Shown one piece after another: positions 10,839 to 22,848 of a stretch of 64,000 nt of DNA. Positions within the stretch are counted from its first letter, which is position 1; every line of letters starts with the position of its first letter. The stretch comes from Dichetophora obliterata. Taxonomy: Eukaryota > Arthropoda > Insecta > Diptera > Sciomyzidae. The notes beneath the pieces were generated by a model. That model worked only from the letters and a program-made list of their open reading frames with translations. It did not search any database and was not told the DNA's origin. Location of the stretch: contig OY986437.1 in assembly GCA_963920525.1 (NCBI GenBank), positions 113,204,715-113,268,714 of the forward strand. The letters run 5' to 3'. A program made the position numbers and the translations under genes.

Positions 10839-11851
10839 TATTGTTGCTCTAAATATTGGCTGACCAGTTTCGTCGTTCCACAGTTTAGTGACACATTCAC
10901 CGTATGACCGATACACACCAGAAAGCAGCAACAATCCAAAGTATGCGTGCAGAGTGTCCAAATCAATGTTTTCCCAATCGTCTTTGTACTTTCGCACACC
11001 ATATAAATTCGTCATGTTCAAAATAATATTCTCAACCGGTTCAAGGAACATGTGAAATGCAGACGAAACATCAACTATAGTAGCAGCTGCTAATGCTTTT
11101 GGACCTGAATTAAAACAAAAATGAAACATATAATGAACATGAACCCATAACAAAGATGAACCCTTGGTAGGTTTTTACCTGAAGCGGAATTTTCTGCACG
11201 TTGAAATCTATTTCTTCGATTTATTTCAAATGGTTGCGATGAATATTCAATTTTCTTATTTTTTGACAAATATTTATTTTCAGGATTTGCTGCATTTTCT
11301 TCTGCTAAATTTTGCTCAAGTGGCTCAATGTCGTCTTCATCCGAATGCACGCTAACTTCACTTTCATCATTCTCCCCGTCTGATAATGCAAAATTATCGT
11401 CACTACTGCACGGAGATTCGCCCGCTTCGCTTTCCAAATCAAAATCCATTTCTAGTTCATCTCGCTGCCTTCTTTCACGTAAAACTCTATCCATTTTTTA
11501 TCAAATACTTCGAAACACAACCAAAATTCAAATAAATGCGCAAACAAACTTCACTTATGTGTGTTCCAGAACAAACTGAATTTCATAAAACGAAAAAATA
11601 AGAGCCTGCTATAAATTCATACACAAAAATAAGCGGCAATTCCAGGCACATACACAGGGACCGATTCGTAACTATAACTACACAGGCAAATACAGTAAGT
11701 GTACAAATTCAAAAACGGGTTTTTGGGTTGTTCAGGCAAAATAATTCTACTTTGCAAAATACAAGGTCATTCCGCTGAACAATTTTTATTTTATTCAAGG
11801 TTAAAGATCAAAATTGTATGCGTGCGGATACAGAGGACCGATGAAGGTTAA

Positions 11852-12185
11852 GAAATGTTAAAAATAAAAAAAAAATAAAAAAAACTTCAGAAAGATGGCG
11901 AAAAGATTAAAATTAGCAGCATCAACGAGCTGCAAAACTACATACATGACATCATCGCAGGAGCTGTATCTTTGTAATTTATATCTCACATTTCCAATTA
12001 TATCCTCTACTTCTCCATACCACTCTATCTCTTTTAATCCTTTACTATTAATTCGCTTTTATCTCTCTTTTAGCTTTGATGCTCGTTTAGTATTTTATGT
12101 CTGCAGAATATAACACTGTTTTTGGTGCTGATGATAATCATTAAGCTATGATCTTAGTTCTACACAAGCAGCGTTCCTGTCTTAA
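11852..12185. other. no gene recognised
   Basis: DNA between the piggyBac element and the first recognisable LINE codons. It may include the decayed 5' region of that LINE. No motif seen. Confidence 0.4.
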
Positions 12186-14714
12186 AATAGTGCACTTTAA
12201 CGCACGAAGTCTTTTAAAATTCTTAGGTCGATGTTATCTGCGTGTCGGAAACCTGGTTCCATAAGAAGGTTTGTGATACATATTTCAATATAAGTGACTT
12301 TAATCTGTTCCGGCATGACAGACCTAATAAAAAAAGGCGGCGGCGTTGCGATATATTGCAAAAAATACTTGAATGTCAAAATGCCCCATTGACAAAGTAT
12401 ATGAACTCTACGGTAAACATGCTCCGATTTTTACTCGCCGAGTTAGTAATCTTTCACGTCCCCCGTGAAAATGACTCTAAGAAAGCGAAATAAAACCTAC
12501 AGCAGGTGGAAACGTAGCCCAACAGCACAAAACTGGGAGGCATATAAAGTATTAAGAAATGAAGAAGAAACCACATCTTCCGTTAGATTGTCTAAGATTA
12601 AATTTTATTCATCCAAGTTAAGTACTACGTTGCGGTCAAAACAGTTGAGGAAAAATTTAAAAGAAATCGGCATCTCCAGTAAAGAACTTGAATCGTGAAA
12701 GATTGATCCTATTCTATTAAATGATTTTTTCGTATCAAAAATTTGGTTCCCAATGAGCCAGTTGATTCCCTCTTTTGTAATAAATTTGCCTCTCCGATCG
12801 ATTTGACTTTCCGACTGTATTCGAGCTTATCGCAGTTAGTGAAATAGATGTTGCGCGTTGCATTATGAAAATTAAGTCGAATGCTTCTGGTGAAGACGGA
12901 ATTTCCATCAAATTTGCCAAGCCTTATGTGCTTAGGCTTAACAAATTGTGCACCCGATTGTGCACATAATCAATCACTGTTTCACAACCTCACGCTATCC
13001 TACAATATCTACAATATGGAAGGAAGCAACTGTTATCCCACTTCTCAAAAAAATCTAATGCTCACGATCCAACTGACTTTAGACCAGCGCTGGGCGCCCC
13101 ATAGCTCACTAAGCGCTCTCTGAGCGTAACTTTTCACATGTACACAAAAATCACAACAGAAGAGAATATAATTCAGTCGTTCGCTGACGGTGATGCTGTG
13201 AAAAGCTATGTCGAAAATTTAATGTACACTCTTAAAAAACCAACTTTTTGGTTTGTAGATTCACAATTCTTTTTTATATATTTTTTATTTTATTAAGGTT
13301 TAATATAATTCATACATATTGCCTATTAAGATTCTTTGCATTATTTTTTTCATAATTTTTGTACAATATTTTAATACTTAATTTTATAAGGATTTAATAA
13401 TATTACAACAAAACACCTGAAAAACAATGTTTGACTCTGGATTGGAATGTGACTTCTGTGCTGCGTTTATGTAAGGGGTCGTCCATAAACTACGTTACTG
13501 ATTTTCCGGTTTTTTTTACCCCCCCCCCCTGCGTTACTTTTCGTAGTGCTTTTCAAAACCCCTCCCCGCCCCATAAAGTAACGTGACATATGAAATTAAT
13601 TCATTCGAATGATTATATATTTTGACTAGCTCTGACAATTTTCACTAGTATTAGTGTCTAGTATGACTAGATACATTAAAGGAACAATTAGGAAAAAATC
13701 AATAATTAATATCATCTGTAAAAGCTATTCCATCTGCGATCCAAGACTCGATGCTCTTAATCACTGGGATGGATAGAAGAAGCTGGTAGCTTTGTTGAGG
13801 ATTCTTCAAAATAGAATTTTTCATCGGATTCTGTCGACCCATTCAGGTGAATCCTCATTTCTAACGCAAAGAAATTCACCTGGTCTTTGACAGAGTACCC
13901 TTAACGGCTGCACTAAGTTCTGTGTTTTTGTGTAAATGCTTTCTGAAAATTGATTTATTTAAATAGTATGTTTTATTCCGATTTATTGTAAACGATATAA
14001 TACAAACTTATGACAATTCATAGAAGTTCTAAAAACGAAATACAAGCCGCAGGTAGGACACGACCTTGAACCGATTTCTTTTTTCTGAGAAGGACAGTAC
14101 ATGTCATACGGTATCTCCTTTGATCAAGAACATTCAGGCCTTAACGTCAAAGCCTGTCGCAAAAGCAAAGACCCAAATTTTTCAGACGTGTGCTGAGATG
14201 GTGAAGGAATACCAAAAGGTTCCTGTGTCGAGGGAAAAGGCGGTGGAAGAAATCGTTGAAACAAAAGTTAACCATCAATTTAGACGATCAAACATGAACA
14301 TGTACACTCAAAGAAATATTTGTTCATATTGACTAATTCCTAGGTTTAGTTGATAAATATTTTGTCAACATACAGTCAACAAAAGCTTTTGTCAATTGGA
14401 TTTAAGGAAATAAGTTGAAATCATATTGACAAAATTGTATTTTGTTTATTTGATAAATGGTTACTGCAATTTGATATAAGCCTATATCACGAATATCGCG
14501 TTTTAATTGTTGATTTGATAAAACAATCTGTCAGTATGAATACAGAATATTTCAACATGAAAAAATGGTTTGTTGAATAGAAAAATACTTTTCTGTTGAA
14601 AACAAATGTTTTCTTATACTAAATTTAATACAAAAAGGTTTTGTTGTTCTAATAAAAATATTTTATTGCATTTTATATATAATAAACATATTACATTGGA
14701 CATATAGTAAGCAC

Positions 14715-15620
14715 GGTTGGTTGGTTGGTTTAGATGGTGATTCTACATGCAAGTAGGATCCATGTAGCTCTAGTGAGCCGTTTTGATACCATAACCTCGT
14801 GTTTCTGTTGGTTGACTGGGCAGCGCACTGCTAGGTTATAACCATCCGGTGCGATTGATGAACGTTAGGAGATTGTTGATTTTTGTTGTTGAGAGTTCCT
14901 CTAGGTTGCTGAGGAAGGGCCTGCCAAGCGTTGCTAGCCTGGACCTGGCCAGGGCCGGGCAGGAGCACAGAAAGTGTGTTAGTGTTTCTTTTTCATTTGG
15001 GTCATCGCAGCTGCGACAGTGGGTGTTGAAAGGTAGTCCGATTCTCTCGGCATGAACTCCGATGCTCCAGTGACCCGTAATAATAGCCGTTAATCTGGCT
15101 ATGTCGCTCCGGGGCTTTGAGAGCATCTGTTGAGTTCTGCCTATATTGTAGAGGGGCCATATTTTTCTTGATGTGCTGCAGGTTGGTAGTTCTCTCCATC
15201 TACGACCGGCTAAGGTTAAGTAGTAAGAACGAATTCTTCCCTTGACTGTGTTCAGTGGAACTTCGACTGGTTCCGCTCTGGAAACGTCAAGGGAAGAACC
15301 CCGCCTGGCCAATTCATCCGCCTTTTCATTACCATAAATGTTCCTATGGCCGGGAACCCAGATTATGGTAATGCTAAGTTGGTGACTTAGCCGGGCCAGT
15401 TCATCCTTACACTGCCTTACCAGTTTGGAGTTGGTACTGATCGCAGCTAAAGATTTAACGGCAGCTTGGCTATCCGTCAGAATAGCTGCGTTAAGGTGGT
15501 TGGTGTTAGCTCTCCTTAAGGTGCGACAAGCTTCTCTTATCGCAAAAAGCTCGGCCTGAAAGACGCTGGCTGAGTTTGGTAGACGAAACGAGTCCGCCAC
15601 CCTCAGTTTCTCAGATAATG
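14715..15620 (-). mobile_element. 5'-truncated LINE with RNase H domain
   Basis: The 12-bp duplication TATAGTAAGCAC (14703-14714 and 15621-15632) gives exact borders. The minus-strand frame 15600-14836 (about 254 codons) is the C-terminus of an ORF2. It has an RNase H domain with QAEL (catalytic Glu), LTDSQAA (Asp) and WVPGHRNIYGNEKAD (His/Asp), then a CCHC-like stretch (CRSCDDPNEKETLTHFLCSC). The first RNase H Asp is lost to the 5' truncation. The 3' end carries a CCAACCAACC-type tail instead of poly(A). RNase H points to the R1/I/LOA side of non-LTR elements. Truncation plus a target duplication is the classical footprint of target-primed reverse transcription. Confidence 0.93.
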
Positions 15621-15666
15621 TATAGTAAGCACATTAGTTATAAATATAATTCTGGAATTGACAAAG

Positions 15667-15802
15667 GTTGATATTATCCATGCTATTCGTTATTAGCTCT
15701 GTTTACATTATTATAAATCACAGTTTGTTAACATTGCTGCTCACATTGTGAATTGTTATAGTGTGAACAGCAGTAATAACGAATAGCACGGATAATCTCA
15801 AC
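15667..15802. mobile_element. palindromic MITE, about 59-bp arms
   Basis: The arms 15667-15725 and 15744-15802 are inverted copies that begin GTTGATATTATCC and GTTGAGATTATCC and share TGCTATTCGTTATTA. Short spacer, no ORF. The target duplication was not determined. Confidence 0.8.
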
Positions 15803-16859
15803 AAATAATGGAAATAAATAATAATGTAATGCAAATAAATAAATAACCAAAACTCCTGCCGAATTCATTGGAAAAGAACTCAATTTGTAGTCACCGCTAA
15901 TGATTATTGCATTTAGAAACTCAGCCAAAAATGTAGAAGTTCCTCATATGTCGAAGTTGCATTGTGGAAAAATTGGTGCACAAGAAAAATTTATTTCACA
16001 AGATCATATTTACTTTTTTACTATTTAGGGTAATAAGCTTCCACAAACTTAAAAAATTGCACTGGACTTTTAAGCTTTCCCGAATTTTATCTCCTTTACT
16101 TTATTTTGTACTTGATCTAAAAAGGCAAATGACGCCACCAAAATAACAAATATTTCTTTCTGTTGTCATGATTAAAGGTTTTTTGAAATTGATAATCCAT
16201 TTTATCATTATGAAATGGAAATTTTGTCCATTTGACTCGATCGATTATCAATAATATTCATTATATCTTCAGTATAACAAATCTATTTCTCAAGCCAACA
16301 AAGTAGTTTGTTAAAATTATTTATTAAAATGATGAAATTTTATTCCGATTGATTGACGAGTCTGTCAGCGTGAATAAGCTTAAATCAAGTTAATAAACTT
16401 ATATTTCAAGCTAGTAAAACAATTTTTTCAAAACAACGCATAGAATTTGTTGCTATTTTTAATCAAATGGATAAAGTTTCTTTTGAATTGACGAAAAAAT
16501 AATGCATTATTGATAAAATTCAATTGATTGAATTATTTGGTTTTGTTAGGGATTAACAAAAGTTATGTATCAATTTTACCAAGAATATTTCTTTGAGTGT
16601 AAGGTTAAAAATTTTTGAAATGATTGTGTTATTAATTAGAGATTTTTCGTTGATTTTTTTAATTTTTGGTAACGTTACAATATCTAAACACCTCCCCCCC
16701 CTACCGTTACTTATCGTAATGCATTTCAAAACCCCTCCCCCCCTAAATTGGTAACGTAGTTTATGGACGACCCCTAACTCAGTTGAGAAATTCTCCACTG
16801 GTCATGACGTCATACTCGACCACTCTGCTAAAATCTACCGGTAGAAAACAAGTGTTTAA

Positions 16860-17394
16860 CAGCCCTATTCTGGCGGCTTAACTAAGCTCACCACATTAAC
16901 AAAATAGTTAATATTAACAATTTGTTAAGGTTTCGTATTCTGCTGCAAATTTAAAAGCTCTTTTCCTTACAATTTTGTTAATAACAGAAAGAGTCTTAAC
17001 AACGAATGAAATGTATGTGCTTAGATAGAAAATTGTTGTGAAAATAATAACAAAAATACAAATTATAATATAATATTGAGTTTAAAAACATTAAACTGAA
17101 AAATGGAAGAATTTTTTACTTATTTTAAGTGTTAATAATGAAATCTTTCAGAAGCCGTGGCTAATTTTTCAAGCGATTGAAAAGTCACAAGCTGCACTCG
17201 AAGCATCTGTTCATATCGCGCATCTCTTCTTTCAATAGGCATATCGATTTTCACCATGCATGGTGAACTTTAAGAGCTTTTTAAGCTTTTATGTTAATGA
17301 TTTTTAAGAATATCAACATTTGCATAACATAACAATCAGCTTAACAAGAGCTCCTTAACTATTTCTTGTTAAGCTAACAACCAGAATAGGGCTG
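16860..17394. mobile_element. TAA-flanked MITE, CAGCCCTATTCTGG ends
   Basis: TAA at 16857-16859 and 17395-17397 flanks identical 14-bp inverted ends CAGCCCTATTCTGG. The subterminal sequence is dense in TTAACAA/TTGTTAA motifs. It is 535 bp, non-coding, and inserted in the CTG-flanked element. The 3-bp TAA target is typical of PIF/Harbinger. Confidence 0.88.
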
Positions 17395-18224
17395 TAAGTA
17401 TGTCATGAAACTCATCAATTGAGATCTTCGTGGTGAGTTGACAATTTGTCATTTGTGATTGAGAATTTGCTTTGATTGATAAATATATAAGGTAAGACTG
17501 GGCCGTGGTAAAATTACCCAGGTAAACTTATTAGAGTTAAGTTCCTAGAAACCCGTACCCGCAAAGTGTCAAACTCAGGGCCAATACTGCCACCTTTTAA
17601 ATTAAATAATTTTGTGGGAAAAAATTTTGGACTTTTTTAATCGGACAAATGATGAAATCGAATGAAAATAAAATAATGTTAAGAAATGCCTTAGTTTTTT
17701 GTTTATGGTTAATAACTGATAAATTTAAATTTTTAAATGACGTGGAATTGCAATATTATTTGATTTGGCGAATTCGCTTTAACGTTAAAGACAATATTTT
17801 AAAATTTCTATAAAATTTATAAAACGTATCTATGGGAATAAATGCCGTAACTTTGCTGTTTGCAAACTAGGACCTATTTAATATAAAACTTATGGATTGT
17901 TACTTCAAAATATGGCAGCATTATATTTTGAGAGCATATGGGTATGAAAATTTGCTGTCATCCTAATAAGACTACCTGGGTATAGCCAAGTGGAATAGCC
18001 AAGCTAACGAGTTCATTAAGAGCCAGTATCATCAAGACGCCGGCACGGAAATTTATTTATAGAAATTTTTAGTACAAAAACTTTTTCACGAAACATCGTT
18101 ACCGAATACGAAAAAAACGGCATGCATATCAATGTTTTAACTTCTTATGCAAATATTTCCGCTGTTTTTATATATATATTTCATTAAAATTATTTTTGTT
18201 CAAAAATTCAATAAAAGCTCTTAA

Positions 18225-18605
18225 TGTTAGGTTAGTGTATATATTTTTTATCTTTTTTCCAAAAATGGTCCAAAATATTGACTTTTGAGTCAAGAACTTA
18301 CTCAAAAGTTGTTTTTGTTGTAAAAATTAAAACAAGTTAACATTTTAATTTTTACTTCCTTTCATATGGTATAGCATTCGTTAGCAAAAATTCTTCCAGT
18401 TTTGCACAAAAACTGTTTTAGTATTTTTGTCATCAAAACACCAAGGTTACCCTATGATTTTTTCCCAAAATTTTTTTTTTCAAAAATATTTTTATATATT
18501 TTACAAAAAAGTCAAGTCTACATGTTGAAAATAGTTTATGTGAAAAATTACCCTAATATATCTTTCCAATGAAAAGTTATGGCTAAAAATGTATTTTTTT
18601 TTTCC
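18225..18605. repeat. dispersed repeat R1, copy 1
   Basis: This stretch aligns colinearly with 46010-46385. Shared blocks include CAAAAGTGGTTTTT-like sequence, TTCATATG, GTTTTGCACAAA, CATCAAAACA, CCTATGATTTTTT and AAAGTTATGGCTAAAAAT. Divergence is substantial and no terminal repeats were found. Unclassified. Confidence 0.7.
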
Positions 18606-19116
18606 ATACCCTTGATTTTCTATATTGATTATCTATTTAAAAAAAAAACAGTTTTATATAAATAAATATAAAATAATTATTAAAAACAAAATAAAAAAAA
18701 TCAAACTTACACTATCTCTTCCCAATCGCAAAACTAGAAACCCAACTACTATAATGTTGGCGAGAACTTCTCAACTAGTAGAAAATACTCTTCTCAATTC
18801 ACCACACTTATATGAACACTCTAGTTGAGAATGTCGTCATAGTGACATCAAAATCTCAACTGGTTGAGAAAAAAGTGGTAGAGAATGGTTACATAAACGC
18901 ACCACTGTTCTGCAGAGAACCTTTCTTGCGAAGAAGAATGTGTAATTTTCCACTGCAAGCAAACTAAAATAATTTATTTACTTAGAAGAAAATGCTGGAG
19001 CAATAATGATTTACACGAAATAGTAAACAATACCGAAGACTAAAAATAAAATCTGAGCACATCTTACAGTATGTGTGGGGGTATAAACATACAAGCTTTC
19101 AAATCTAGATAATTCC

Positions 19117-19808
19117 CAGTAAAAAATATGTGATCGCTCCCATGAGGAGCAACAAGGGAGCGCTCTTTTGCTGTTTTATTGGATCAAAAAGTGAGCACTT
19201 GTGCCCTTGTGCTCCTTTACTGTTTTATAAGATCAATAGGCGAGCAATTAATGAAAAAAAGAACATAAAGTGGAGCATGTGCTTTTTAGGAAACTCTATC
19301 ATTATTTTCTGTGAAAAAATATTTTAAATGTTCCTTTCATTCGATTCGCGTCGTTTCAACACCGAGGTCGTGAAGTGCGACCAGCCAACGGTAATTGCGT
19401 TTTGTCTATCCGCTGATGCAACTGACGCAATTAAAGTACAGTTTTTAAAAAGAATCAAAAACGATTCGTAATTTGTAATGGCGCTTTAAATCTCACGATT
19501 TGGCCCAGTAATTTCCTCGCCACCATAATGTCTTGAGCAGTCTACTTGAGCTACGGAAGACTAGCTTTCGGAGTAAACCTAAATCCAAATAAAATTTAAA
19601 AAAATGTTCCTTTGCTGATCCATTTGGATCATTTATTGATCGCTCTTTTTGAGCTACTCTGGGATGTTAAAGCAAGCGCTACCCTTCCTAGGACATGCAG
19701 TGTTAAAAGAGAACACAAAATACACCTAGCTTGGACCAATAAGGAGCACTCCACTGCTCCTCAGGGAGCACTCCCAGATCGCTCATAGGATGATCCACTT
19801 TTTACTGG
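19117..19808. mobile_element. inverted-repeat element with CAGTAAAAA ends
   Basis: Inverted ends CAGTAAAAAATATGTGATC and, complemented, CAGTAAAAAGTGGATC interrupt MITE-2 copy A relative to copy B. The interior is studded with GGAGCA/TGCTCC and GATCGCTC motifs in both orientations. The host bases replaced at the junction prevent a clear target-duplication call. About 690 bp, no ORF. Confidence 0.65.
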
Positions 19809-20285
19809 ATCCACACTATTCGAGAGTGCACCATTACTAACAAGACAAAATAAAATGTGACTGTGTTAGAACGCCCAGTCCTGCTTTAGACCAATTAGTT
19901 TACTATCTTTAATTTCTTAGGTCTGCGAGTCTTTAATGGCTGAACAGATCTCAAACCACTTAAACAGACTTGGCCTCTTGATGATCTTATCAGTCGGTTT
20001 TTCGTCCTGGGCATAGCTGCTTCACTGCCATCGTCAAAATCCTAGATGATGTTCAAATACCCTTTGATAAGGGGCATTGACCTTGCTCTGCTTACTGGAC
20101 TTTTCCAAGCCTTTCAATACCGTCAACCATAGCATCTTATGTAAAAAGCGAACGTTCAACTTTCGATTCTCCAATACTGCAGTGAGCTTTCTGAATAGTT
20201 ACTTAGGCGGTAGGTCACAGAGAGTAAAAGTAGGCATAAACTTTTCAACATATAAAAATACTGACATTGGCCCGAATGCTTGAAG

Positions 20286-21125
20286 GTCAAAATCTTGAAA
20301 CAACCAAAATCTTGAAAAAAATTATCTTGAAAAAAAAATCTTGAAAAAAAAAATCTAAAAACACAAAATATGCATAAATCTTAAAAAAAACTTGAAATTT
20401 TAAGAAAGGTTCTTTAGAATAAAATGTGAAATTTCGAGAAAAAAACGGAAAAGTGTCTAAATTCGAAAACAAAACTGTCAAATTTTGGCAAAATTATAAA
20501 TTTTTTAAATATTTATGGTCACACACTTAACGTCATCCAGACAAACGACGAGGACGTGGTGGGTTTTTGTTCATTTATGAACTCTTATGTTTTCACAACA
20601 TAAAAAAATTATCAGTTATTAGTTTTGAGTTCATATTTTTTAAAATTTGACATTTTTTTGCAAATTTTGTCACTCTTTGAAATTTGGCACTTATTCTTAA
20701 TTAAATATAACATTTTTTGCAAAACCTGAACCTTTCGAAATTTGACACTTATTCAAAATTTGACAAATTTTTCGAATTTTGGCACTTATTCCAAATTTTA
20801 CACTTTTTTCGATATATGATTTGACAATTATTCATTATTTTAATTATTTTCGAAATTTGACATTATTCGAAAAATTTGTTTCTTCTTTCGAAATTGGACA
20901 CATTTCGAAATAGCGTCAAATTTTCAATTAAGAAATCTTGAAAAACCTACGACTTGAATTTATTCTGAAATTCGCGCGCGCGGATTAAAGAATACATTCT
21001 ATGTGTAGGTTTTTCAAGATTTTGAGTTTCAAGATTTTTTTTCAAGATTTTCTTTTCAAGATTTTTTTTTTCAAGATTTTGATTTGAAGATTTTTTTTCA
21101 AGATTTTTTTCAAGATTTTGAAATT
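20286..21125. mobile_element. foldback-like unit with TCTTGAAAA repeats
   Basis: The left side (20287-20350) carries about four AATCTTGAAA units; the right side (21011-21118) carries about eight complementary TTTTCAAGATT units. Together they form inverted, internally repetitive arms, as in Foldback-type elements. It sits between two RT motifs of the host LINE (FDTV-type box and GVPQGS). The middle is rich in TTTGACA/CGAAATTTGACA motifs. No ORF. Confidence 0.7.
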
Positions 21126-22260
21126 CTGCGAAGACAAAACCCAAAATACTAGCAGCGGAGTTCCCCAAGGCTCAGTCATGCAATAACGTCTCAATGCATG
21201 CATATTCTGGCGATCTCCAGCCATATTTGTCACACCTGTTGGGCTCATAGAAGACCTATGTGTTAGAATCAATGAAGACTTAAATACCATAGCAGAATGG
21301 GCTAGGACTAACAAGCTTAAATCTTACGTCCTGCCGATCTCTAAAACACCCTTCTCAAATCTAGATTTTCTTTCAATATGTATTAATAATGTTGAATTAA
21401 AAGTTGTAAGTAAGGCTTCCAATATTGGGTTCCAAATAAATACTTCCCTGTCCTGTGAAGATCACGTTAATTCTTGCATCAGTAAAGTTTATTATGTTTT
21501 GAGAAATCTCAGAATGACTGCTTAATTTGTCCCTGTCGAAAAGAGACGCAAATTAGTCATGCAATTGCTGATGCCAATTCCCTCCAACTCACGGTTGCCA
21601 CCTCAAATTCCCATAAAAAATACCTTTTTCCTACGAGAACAAAAAAAAATTACCACATCAATTCCCACACCAAAATACTAAAAAAAATCCCACGGCTATT
21701 AAAAAAATACCACAAAAAATACCACAAGTGTTTAAAATTACCACAAAAATACCACGCATTAAAAAATACCACAGAAAATACCATACGAATTACAAAATAC
21801 CACAAAAAATACCACAGGTATTTAAAATTACCACAAAAATACCACGCATTAAAAAATATTACGGAAAAAAACATACGAATTAAAAAATACCACAAAATTT
21901 ATTAAAAATGTAAATATTGCATACTTTTTTACATTGGAACGCAAACAAATATTATACGTCAAATAAATAAAACATGTACAACTGTGATCAAAAATAGCAG
22001 TAAGACAAACAAATAAGAATTAAAGCGTTTATTAAGAAAGTCCGTACATGTTTTTATTTTCAAAATATGGCCAATTTAATTCAAAGCAGAGTTCTTAAAA
22101 CAAAACTATTATTCTGACTGATTGAATTCAAAGGTTGAACAGAACAAAACCGTTATTTCATTTAAAATTTTGCGACTCAATTATTTATAGCATTTCTCAA
22201 TTAACCGTGCTTAGCAGCAAAGATATAAATAAATAATAATAAAAGAATACATAAGAAGAA

Positions 22261-22477
22261 ATGTTCTGCATTCCACTTCCGAGTGGAAGTTAAAATAAAT
22301 TATAATTGAATTCGATATTTGGTGATCTATATAACATATATAACTTTTTTCATTTACAATTGATTATATTAATAAATTAAATAATATACAAAAAGAAAAA
22401 GTGATATGTAGAACACCAAATATCGAATTAAATTATAATTTATTTTCACTTTCACTCGGAAGTGGAGTGCAGAACAT
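22261..22477. mobile_element. palindromic MITE, about 65-bp arms
   Basis: Inverted arms begin ATGTTCTGCATTCCACTTCC and ATGTTCTGCACTCCACTTCC and extend through AATTATAATT and CGATATTTGGTG. 217 bp, no ORF. The target duplication is not clear. Confidence 0.82.
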
Positions 22478-22848
22478 GCCTGATAATTGTTTTTGTGCCT
22501 GAATTTAATTTTTATGAATTAGTTTTACGCACTGCTATTATTTTGACTGCAGTTGTATTTACATTTAGCTGTCGGTTTCTTAATTTTGTTCATTATGTTT
22601 AAAGTCGAACATATTATTTTTAAACAAATTATAATGATTTTTGTTAAATACAACCTTGTAAAATTTTTTGTTTGTGATAAGCGTTTTGCATGAAGAATCG
22701 CGTCTACCAAATCCGCCGAAGTTATGTTTCTAAGTGTAGTTTTATTTTAATTTTACTTAACACGTTCAATGTGTTGCTGCGTTCGCTTTTTTTTTAATTT
22801 GGATGCGTTCATAACACATTCAATATATAACCAGGTGTGAAAAAGCGT

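Larger units (their letters stand above)
7818..11494 (-). pseudogene. piggyBac-like transposase, multiply interrupted
   Basis: The frame starts at 11494 with an acidic N-terminus. A 74-bp GT-AG intron (11105-11178) joins SASG to PKAL. The DDE core follows: first Asp in TVDEQ (10377-10379), second in CDSFF (10146-10148), third in SGVDTMDQ (9837-9839). The Cys-rich C-terminal domain starts at CYICT and resumes beyond the insertion as RCEKCRNFICAEH. The stop is at 7818-7820. Damage comprises in-frame stops at 10152-10154 and 10125-10127, MITE-1 in the core and a hAT-like element in the zinc-binding tail. All three catalytic Asp survive, so the copy died by insertion and point mutation. Confidence 0.9.
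7575..11847 (-). mobile_element. complete piggyBac-like transposon with nested insertions
   Basis: TTAA duplications at 7571-7574 and 11848-11851 bracket the element. The inverted ends match: CCCTCATCGGTCC on the left and CCTTCATCGGTCC as the complement of the right end. A decayed transposase fills it on the minus strand. Internal insertions are a hAT-like element at 7932-9525 and MITE-1 at 10568-10838, both inside coding sequence. Without them and their duplications the element would be about 2.4 kb, a normal size for piggyBac relatives. Confidence 0.92.
14305..16599. mobile_element. TA-flanked element, CACTCAAAGAAATATT ends
   Basis: TA at 14303-14304 and 16600-16601 flanks the inverted ends CACTCAAAGAAATATT. 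Subterminal regions on both sides are rich in TTGACAAAA/TTTTGTCAA-type motifs. No transposase is present. It contains the LINE copy at 14715-15620 and the palindrome at 15667-15802. The TA target suggests Tc1/mariner affinity. Confidence 0.8.
13475..16774. mobile_element. TAA-flanked element, GGGGTCGTCC ends
   Basis: TAA duplications lie at 13472-13474 and 16775-16777. The inverted ends GGGGTCGTCCATAAACTACG are identical, followed on each side by C-rich or G-rich tracts and a TTTCAAAACCCCTCCCC block. It sits inside the left end of the CTG-flanked element. A 3-bp TAA target fits PIF/Harbinger. Its interior holds a TA-flanked element, which in turn holds a LINE. An 88-codon frame at 14066-14332 has no recognisable domain. 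Confidence 0.88.
13459..18904. mobile_element. CTG-flanked element nested in MITE-2 copy A
   Basis: Copy B supplies the empty site: TTCAGTTCTGCAG there corresponds to TTCTG...CTGTTCTGCAG here, so CTG (13456-13458 and 18905-18907) is a 3-bp target duplication. The inverted ends begin TGCTGCGTTTATGTAA on the left (the last TAA is now split by a younger element) and TGGTGCGTTTATGTAA as the complement of the right. Inner sequence shows further CTCAACTGGTTGAGAA-type palindromes near 16777 and 18855. No ORF. The superfamily is unclear; a 3-bp target suggests PIF/Harbinger or CACTA. Confidence 0.75.
13085..19883. mobile_element. hAT-like MITE-2, copy A (interrupted)
   Basis: The 8-bp duplication CTTTAGAC lies at 13077-13084 and 19884-19891, splitting the LINE at DFRP/ISLL. 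Termini are CAGCGCTGGGCG and, complemented, CAGGACTGGGCG. Outside its own insertions the sequence matches copy B (50148-50882) along its length. Copy A therefore consists of 13085-13458, 18908-19116 and 19809-19883, about 660 bp. The rest belongs to younger elements. Confidence 0.92.
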
